From NCBI RefSeq assembly GCF_012070395.1, contig NZ_JAAFYS010000002.1, positions 434,001 through 498,000 on the forward strand: a DNA stretch of 64,000 nt, in the 5' to 3' direction. How positions within the stretch are numbered: the first letter of the stretch is position 1; the number at the start of each line of letters is the position of its first letter. Below the pieces are notes generated by a model that was not told the origin of the DNA, ran no database searches, and saw only the letters and a list, made by a program, of their open reading frames with translations. A program made the translations under genes and the position numbers. Below, piece after piece: positions 63,556 to 64,000 of the stretch. The DNA comes from Pseudoroseicyclus tamaricis (GTDB taxonomy: Bacteria > Pseudomonadota > Alphaproteobacteria > Rhodobacterales > Rhodobacteraceae).

Positions 63556-64000
63556 CAGCGCGCCTCCCACGCCTCGCGGGTCAGCACCATCTCCTGCAGG
63601 GCCAGCGCCTGCGCGGAGGGACGATGGTAGCGCGCCACGATGCGGGTGGGGACGAAGCCGTGCTTCGTCAGCACGGCGCGGGAGGGGCCGTTGCCGAGGA
63701 AGTAGCCGGAGTCGAGCGGCGACGGATCCGTCCCGAAGCGCCACGCGAGCACGGCCGCGGCGACCTCCGACATGATCCCTTGCCCCCAGAGCGGCGGCGC
63801 CAGCCAGTAGCCGAATTCAGCGCCCGCGCCGATGACGCCGACGACGCGGCCCTCCACCTCGATGCCGAAGGTCTGTGAATCGGCGCCCTCGGTGACAAAC
63901 CACTCGGCATCCGCCAGCCCATAGGGCCATGGCGGGGCGGAGAGCCATCGCATGACCCGCCACTCGGCAATGCCCTCGGCGATGTCCGGCGCGTCGCCGG
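63555..64000 (-). CDS. GNAT acetyltransferase 3, 5-prime end outside the window
   Basis: Reading frame remains open through the window end, and the in-frame residues before the first Met (DAPDIAEGIAEWRVMRWLSAPPWP) match GNAT N-termini, so the true start is beyond base 64000; at least 148 codons are seen. Motifs: GVIGAGAEFGYWLAPPLWGQGIMSEVAAAVL (acetyl-CoA loop) and NGPSRAVLTKHGFV. TGATG overlap with GNAT 2 downstream. Substrate unknown. Confidence 0.85.
   Translation of the reverse strand, partial: GDAPDIAEGIAEWRVMRWLSAPPWPYGLADAEWFVTEGADSQTFGIEVEGRVVGVIGAGAEFGYWLAPPLWGQGIMSEVAAAVLAWRFGTDPSPLDSGYFLGNGPSRAVLTKHGFVPTRIVARYHRPSAQALALQEMVLTREAWEAR

Overview
The window is about 64 kb of GC-rich chromosome from an alphaproteobacterium, most probably a member of the Rhodobacteraceae (Roseobacter/Rhodobacter-type). 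Supporting content: a propionyl-CoA carboxylase/methylmalonyl-CoA mutase operon with small alphaproteobacterial accessory genes, a glxBCD plus glutamine-synthetase-like cluster, the F-ATPase zeta inhibitor next to purC-purS-purQ, a homocysteine methyltransferase of the betaine type, obgE-proB-proA, and GC-hairpin intergenic repeats of a kind I associate with roseobacters. No rRNA, tRNA, CRISPR array, prophage or insertion sequence was found. The genus cannot be fixed from sequence alone.

Layout. 0-6.4 kb: propionyl-CoA pathway on the minus strand (pccB, two small genes, a small lipoprotein gene, pccA, a sulfotransferase-like gene, start of the mutase gene), interrupted by one plus-strand DUF4174 gene. 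6.5-10.6 kb: small transport and metabolic genes (DUF486, Bcr/CflA-type MFS, CoxG-like, DUF465, RidA, second sulfotransferase-like). 10.6-12.8 kb: clpP-clpX. 12.9-15.8 kb: ArsR/SRPBCC pair, BrkB-like membrane protein, P-loop kinase. 15.9-20.9 kb: a four-gene periplasmic cluster (imelysin, di-haem DUF1111, second imelysin, DUF1513) of the type linked to iron uptake. 21-22 kb: aroQ and DUF805. 22.0-29.7 kb: seven signalling genes (three kinases, three receiver proteins, one REC-EAL), none with a DNA-binding domain. 29.8-35.1 kb: XRE-cupin regulator, glxB, glxC, glxD and a GlnT/GmaS-type ligase. 35.4-44 kb: bioY, DUF6314, purB, an isolated fliG, DUF1223, acnA, DUF985 cupin, TusA-like. 44-49 kb: RNase E, a phytase-like esterase, an EEP-family phosphohydrolase. 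49.3-52.4 kb: dctB-dctD. 52.5-54.9 kb: purC-purS-purQ and the zeta subunit. 55-58 kb: an MprF-like membrane protein overlapping a homocysteine methyltransferase gene. 58-64 kb: a minus-strand run of three GNAT acetyltransferases, obgE, proB, an APH(6)-type kinase and proA.

Themes. Biotin-dependent propionyl-CoA carboxylation, BioY biotin uptake and aconitase outline a C3-to-TCA route; dctBD suggests C4-dicarboxylate sensing; the glx cluster handles amide nitrogen. Minus-strand operons are very compact, with many ATGA/GTGA or TGATG overlaps. The most unusual items are (i) a family of GC-hairpin intergenic repeats, one copy of which lies in frame inside the APH(6)-like kinase gene; (ii) a 44-bp double-palindrome element present twice in opposite orientation, with a related CATATG-centred pair nearby; (iii) a DctD-like regulator lacking the GAFTGA loop and with a changed Walker B; (iv) the receiver/kinase cluster without a transcriptional output.
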